A DNA stretch of 7,289 nucleotides from Bacteroidales bacterium (GTDB taxonomy: Bacteria > Bacteroidota > Bacteroidia > Bacteroidales > Muribaculaceae), in the NCBI GenBank assembly GCA_004557565.1, contig SFGS01000087.1, forward strand, positions 1 through 7,289, written 5' to 3'. A program made the position numbers and the translations under genes. The notes beneath the pieces were generated by a model. The model did not search any database, was not told where the DNA came from, and was given only the letters and a program-made list of their open reading frames with translations. The first letter of the stretch is position 1. The number at the start of each line of letters is the position of its first letter. Positions 6,118 through 7,289 of this stretch are shown one piece after another.

Positions 6118-6125
6118 TATCTTTG
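6118..6125 (+). promoter_or_regulatory. -7 element of the small membrane protein gene
   Basis: TATCTTTG is a perfect TAnnTTTG, 17 bases before the start codon at 6143. A half-matching GGTG at 6095-6098 has the right spacing (19 bases) but is a poor -33 element. It is divergent from the 6057-6064 element within a 93-bp intergenic gap. Confidence 0.5.
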
Positions 6126-6142
6126 CATAAAATTTATAGGTT

Positions 6143-6346
6143 ATGAAAGCTACATTATATAAAGAACAAATGCAACAATGCGAGCCTATCGACGAAAAGA
6201 GATTGGCAATCGCAGAGAATAAACCTGCTAAGGTTGACGCTCCACGCCAGAGCTACTATATCGTGGATTATAAGACATTGACAAAGCCGACTATCATTGC
6301 GGCTTTGATTTTCGTAGTGTTTATTGCTGCGCTTCTTATTTTCTAA
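6143..6346 (+). CDS. Small tail-anchored membrane protein, unknown function
   Basis: This 67-residue protein has a charged, soluble N-terminal part (1-47) and one strongly hydrophobic helix at its end (about 49-67: PTIIAALIFVVFIAALLIF) that runs right to the stop codon. The topology expected is N-terminus in the cytoplasm and the C-terminal helix in the inner membrane. The middle contains RLAIAENKPAKVDAPR and SYYIVDYKTLTKP, which look conserved-protein-like, but I cannot assign a family. Support for a real gene: a perfect -7 element at the right distance, no competing frame, and a coherent anchor with ordinary codon use. It stands alone, followed by the tRNA unit; I see no terminator after it. 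Confidence 0.75.
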   Translation: MKATLYKEQMQQCEPIDEKRLAIAENKPAKVDAPRQSYYIVDYKTLTKPTIIAALIFVVFIAALLIF

Positions 6347-6362
6347 ATTGTTGCTGAAATAA

Positions 6363-6409
6363 TTTTTTTTGAACGATTTTTGCCAAAATATTTGGTGGTT
6401 CAAAAAAAA
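6363..6409. other. T8/A9 nested dyad around the tRNA promoter -33 box
   Basis: The 12-base arm at 6363-6374 (eight T then GAAC) pairs perfectly with 6398-6409 (GTTC then eight A). Inside it, CCAAA (6383-6387) pairs with TTTGG (6391-6395). The T-run precedes and the A-run follows the centre, the opposite of an intrinsic terminator on either strand. The TTTG at 6391-6394 is the -33 element of the tRNA promoter. A cruciform, an A/T-tract promoter activator or an operator are possible; this is inference. Confidence 0.45.
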
Positions 6410-6422
6410 ACATCTACCTTTG
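6391..6422 (+). promoter_or_regulatory. Strong consensus promoter of the tRNA-Arg unit
   Basis: TTTG (6391-6394), a 20-base spacer and TACCTTTG (6415-6422) match the Bacteroidota housekeeping consensus (TTTG, TAnnTTTG) at every defined position. It is the best promoter in the window. Transcription should begin near 6429, about 38 bases before the first tRNA. Confidence 0.75.
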
Positions 6423-6466
6423 CATCGCAATTGAGAAAAGCACTATAGCGAACCTCAAAAAAGCAT

Positions 6467-6540
6467 GGCTCCTTAGCTCAACTGAATAGAGCATCTGACT
6501 ACGGATCAGAAGGTTACAGGTTTGAATCCTGTAGGAGTCA
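6467..6540 (+). tRNA. tRNA-Arg (anticodon ACG), first copy
   Basis: A 74-base cloverleaf. Acceptor GGCTCCT pairs with AGGAGTC (one G-T) and is followed by discriminator A6540. The D-stem is GCTC/GAGC. The anticodon stem TCTGA/TCAGA holds loop CTACGGA, whose anticodon ACG reads CGU, and CGC/CGA after A-to-I change. The T-arm is ACAGG/CCTGT with loop TTTGAAT. CCA is not encoded. Transcribed from the 6391-6422 promoter. Confidence 0.95.
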
Positions 6541-6564
6541 CAAATTTTAGGAAGCATTTGTGAC
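6537..6564 (+). repeat. Hairpin joining the 3' end of the first tRNA to the spacer
   Basis: GTCACAAAT (6537-6545) and ATTTGTGAC (6556-6564) are perfect 9-base inverted repeats around a 10-base loop. The left arm includes the last four bases of the first tRNA, so this hairpin competes with its acceptor stem. It could form in the precursor RNA before processing, or mark a former terminator. A further 14-base A/T palindrome follows at 6570-6583. Confidence 0.5.
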
Positions 6565-6592
6565 TTTCAAAAATTTAAATTTTATTGGTACT

Positions 6593-6666
6593 GGCTCCTT
6601 AGCTCAACTGAATAGAGCATCTGACTACGGATCAGAAGGTTACAGGTTTGAATCCTGTAGGAGTCA
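6593..6666 (+). tRNA. tRNA-Arg (anticodon ACG), second copy
   Basis: Identical in all 74 bases to the first copy, with the same cloverleaf and ACG anticodon; CCA is not encoded. It follows the first copy after a 52-base spacer and is 8 bases upstream of a strong terminator, so both are expected on one transcript. Confidence 0.95.
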
Positions 6667-6674
6667 CAAAAATC

Positions 6675-6704
6675 AAGGGAATCAATTTTGATTCCCTTTT
6701 TTTT
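6675..6704 (+). terminator. Intrinsic terminator of the tRNA-Arg unit
   Basis: A perfect 10-base stem, AAGGGAATCA (6675-6684) with TGATTCCCTT (6689-6698), encloses loop ATTT. A run of eight T (6697-6704) overlaps the stem end. Confidence 0.9.
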
Positions 6705-6814
6705 GTTTTCACCAACAAACCACCAGCCGCCCCCTGTAAAGTTATCGAAATTTAGTGGGCAGCCGTATTTTTGGCTCAGTGAAAATGGTTCTGTGGAGAA
6801 ATACTGGGGGACTG

Positions 6815-6849
6815 AAACAAAAACATAAAAAAACAGCCTTTTAGCGATG
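6815..6849 (-). repeat. Right copy of the long-range inverted repeat
   Basis: Read on the minus strand, this repeats bases 4-37 with three substitutions and one extra T in the T-run. It lies just before the compound inverted repeat, whose leftmost small hairpin starts 5 bases later, and may be part of the same dispersed element. Confidence 0.5.
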
Positions 6850-6868
6850 CCAGTGCTTCGCACCTGTT

Positions 6869-6931
6869 GTTAGTGGTGTGGTGTGGCTGATTTCAAGCAG
6901 AGGCTTGAATCAGCCACACCACATCACCAAC
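6869..6931. repeat. Large hairpin, left half of the compound element
   Basis: Arm 6869-6898 pairs with 6903-6931 around an AGAG loop. The 30- and 29-base arms differ by two substitutions and one bulged T. The GTGTGGTGTGGCTGATT core is fully paired. No T-run follows, so it is not an ordinary terminator. Confidence 0.85.
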
Positions 6932-7001
6932 GCCGCCCTCTCCAGCGAGGTCGGTGGCATCGCCAAAAGGATAAAAACCGCTCGCCTTCGGCGAAAAACC
7001 C
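6932..7001. repeat. Left long arm of the compound element
   Basis: About 70 bases that recur in reverse complement at 7129-7202. It includes the exact 12-base blocks at 6967-6978 and 6990-7001. Between them TCGCC/GGCGA (6982-6986/6990-6994) forms a small stem with a TTC loop. Confidence 0.75.
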
Positions 7002-7068
7002 GGTAGGGACGTGATACCATATTGAATACCAGCAATTTGTCGCGGACGCGAAGTATCGCGTCCCTACC
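7002..7068. repeat. Central palindrome with two competing stems
   Basis: GGTAGGGACGTGATAC (7002-7017) pairs with GTATCGCGTCCCTACC (7053-7068) with one T-G wobble across a 35-base loop. A shorter stem, GGACGCG (7044-7050) with CGCGTCC (7057-7063), uses part of the same right arm, so the two exclude one another. The GTAGGGACGCG type of palindrome resembles dispersed intergenic repeats of Bacteroidota genomes. Confidence 0.7.
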
Positions 7069-7128
7069 ATGCAAAATCGTTTGGGAAATTTGATACGACC
7101 TCCTTCCAAGAAATCATGTTATCATCAG

Positions 7129-7202
7129 GGGTTTTTCGCCGTGAAACGGCGAGCTGTTTTTATCCTTGGGGCAAAGTGGAAGGCCCTCGCAAGAGGGTGG
7201 CG
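7129..7202. repeat. Right long arm of the compound element
   Basis: Reverse complement of the 6932-7001 arm. Its internal stem is better formed here: TCGCCGT/ACGGCGA (7136-7142/7146-7152), loop GAA. A second stem, CCCTC/GAGGG (7184-7188/7193-7197), closes on a GCAA tetraloop. Confidence 0.75.
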
Positions 7203-7203
7203 G

Positions 7204-7264
7204 AGGGATTGTGTGGTTGGCGGCATGGAAACTCGTTTCCAATGACGCAAAGCGCACAATCCCT
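7204..7264. repeat. Large hairpin, right half of the compound element
   Basis: Arm 7204-7232 pairs with 7235-7264 around a 2-base loop. AGGGATTGTG pairs with CACAATCCCT at the base and GGAAAC with GTTTCC at the tip, with a few mismatches and one bulge between. It occupies the same position in its half as the 6869-6931 hairpin does in the other. Confidence 0.75.
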
Positions 7265-7289
7265 ACGCCAAATGCGAAGCATTCCACAT

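Larger units (their letters stand above)
6466..6670 (+). repeat. Tandem duplication of the tRNA-Arg gene
   Basis: Bases 6466-6544 and 6592-6670 are identical over 79 positions: the whole tRNA plus one base before and four after, with a 126-base period. The 47-base remainder of each period is not repeated. The perfect identity points to recent duplication or gene conversion. Confidence 0.85.
6854..7281. repeat. Compound, mirrored inverted-repeat element
   Basis: Two halves, 6854-7001 and 7129-7281, are imperfect reverse complements and carry the same parts in mirrored order: TGCTTCGCA (6854-6862; reverse complement at 7273-7281); a hairpin with arms of about 30 bases (6869-6931; 7204-7264); CGCCxCCCTCT (6931-6941; 7192-7202); GCGAGG (6945-6950; 7185-7190); AAGGATAAAAAC (6967-6978; 7156-7167); and GGCGAAAAACCC (6990-7001; 7129-7140). 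The centre (7002-7128) has its own palindrome. The conserved blocks are exact or nearly so, while the long hairpins differ in sequence but match in size and place. No open reading frame or transposase is present. A non-autonomous mobile element or dispersed palindromic repeat is most likely. The element may extend past the window. Confidence 0.7.
6705..7289. other. Gene-free region to the window end
   Basis: No credible gene lies in these 585 bases. Reading frames on the minus strand at 6582-6863 and 6924-7109 either cross the tRNA and terminator or follow palindromic repeats. Bases 6705-6814 hold nothing I recognise. From about 6815 onward the region is almost wholly repeat and hairpin DNA, described separately. 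Confidence 0.7.

Noticed and set aside
6363..6409. Intrinsic terminator of the small membrane protein gene
   Set aside because: The T-run is before the stem and the A-run after it, the wrong order on both strands.
6466..6670. CRISPR array or integrase attachment sites
   Set aside because: The repeated unit is a complete tRNA gene with only two copies; no integrase, cas gene or regular spacer is present.
6582..6863. 93-codon minus-strand frame
   Set aside because: It runs antisense through the second tRNA and its terminator; peptides translated from tRNA sequence are a common artefact.
6924..7109. 61-codon minus-strand frame in the repeat region
   Set aside because: It follows inverted-repeat DNA; the Arg/Trp-rich peptide has no coding signs.
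1..7289. Circular sequence or terminal repeat (CCACAT at both ends)
   Set aside because: The shared end is only six bases and is expected by chance; nothing else supports circularity.

Overview
The window looks like a piece of a Bacteroidales chromosome (Prevotella-, Muribaculum- or Bacteroides-like; genus not resolvable by eye). Five lines of evidence support this. Recognisable promoters carry the Bacteroidota -7 element TAnnTTTG. Starts lack clear Shine-Dalgarno sequences. The lipoprotein has a Bacteroidota-style acidic/lysine stretch after its lipid-anchored Cys. The tRNA genes do not encode CCA. The gene families (hemerythrin plus NarL-type regulator pair, KdsC-Maf pair, orphan ATP-grasp protein) are typical of that order.

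Layout. 1-216: promoter region with a perfect 8-4-8 dyad close to a NarL-type binding site. 217-1531 (+): two overlapping genes, a YtfE/Ric-like hemerythrin protein and a LuxR/NarL-type regulator whose receiver domain has lost its phospho-acceptor Asp. 1548-2791 (-): two-gene operon coding for a secreted protein of unknown function and an AlkD/HEAT-like helical protein. 2911-4937 (+): four-gene operon coding for a DKNYW-repeat lipoprotein, a nitroreductase, KDO-8-phosphate phosphatase (KdsC-like) and a Maf nucleotide pyrophosphatase. 4934-6049 (-): ATP-grasp-like protein of unknown substrate, convergent with maf and overlapping it by 4 bp. 6143-6346 (+): 67-residue tail-anchored membrane protein. 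6391-6704 (+): tRNA transcription unit with promoter, two identical tRNA-Arg(ACG) genes and a strong intrinsic terminator. 6705-7289: no gene, but a dense set of nested inverted repeats that mirror each other around a central palindrome.

Functional reading. The first operon is a plausible sensor/regulator pair for nitric oxide, oxygen or iron redox state, with a candidate autoregulatory operator; this is inference. The four-gene operon joins LPS-core precursor synthesis (KdsC) and nucleotide-pool cleaning or septation control (Maf) with a flavoenzyme and a lipoprotein; the tight spacing suggests co-transcription, not a shared pathway. The 3' end is the least explained part: about 430 bp of compound palindromic DNA that looks like a dispersed repeat or non-autonomous element and runs to the window edge. 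Within the limits of reading by eye, the two best leads are the phosphorylation-independent-looking hemerythrin/NarL pair with its operator and the compound inverted repeat.
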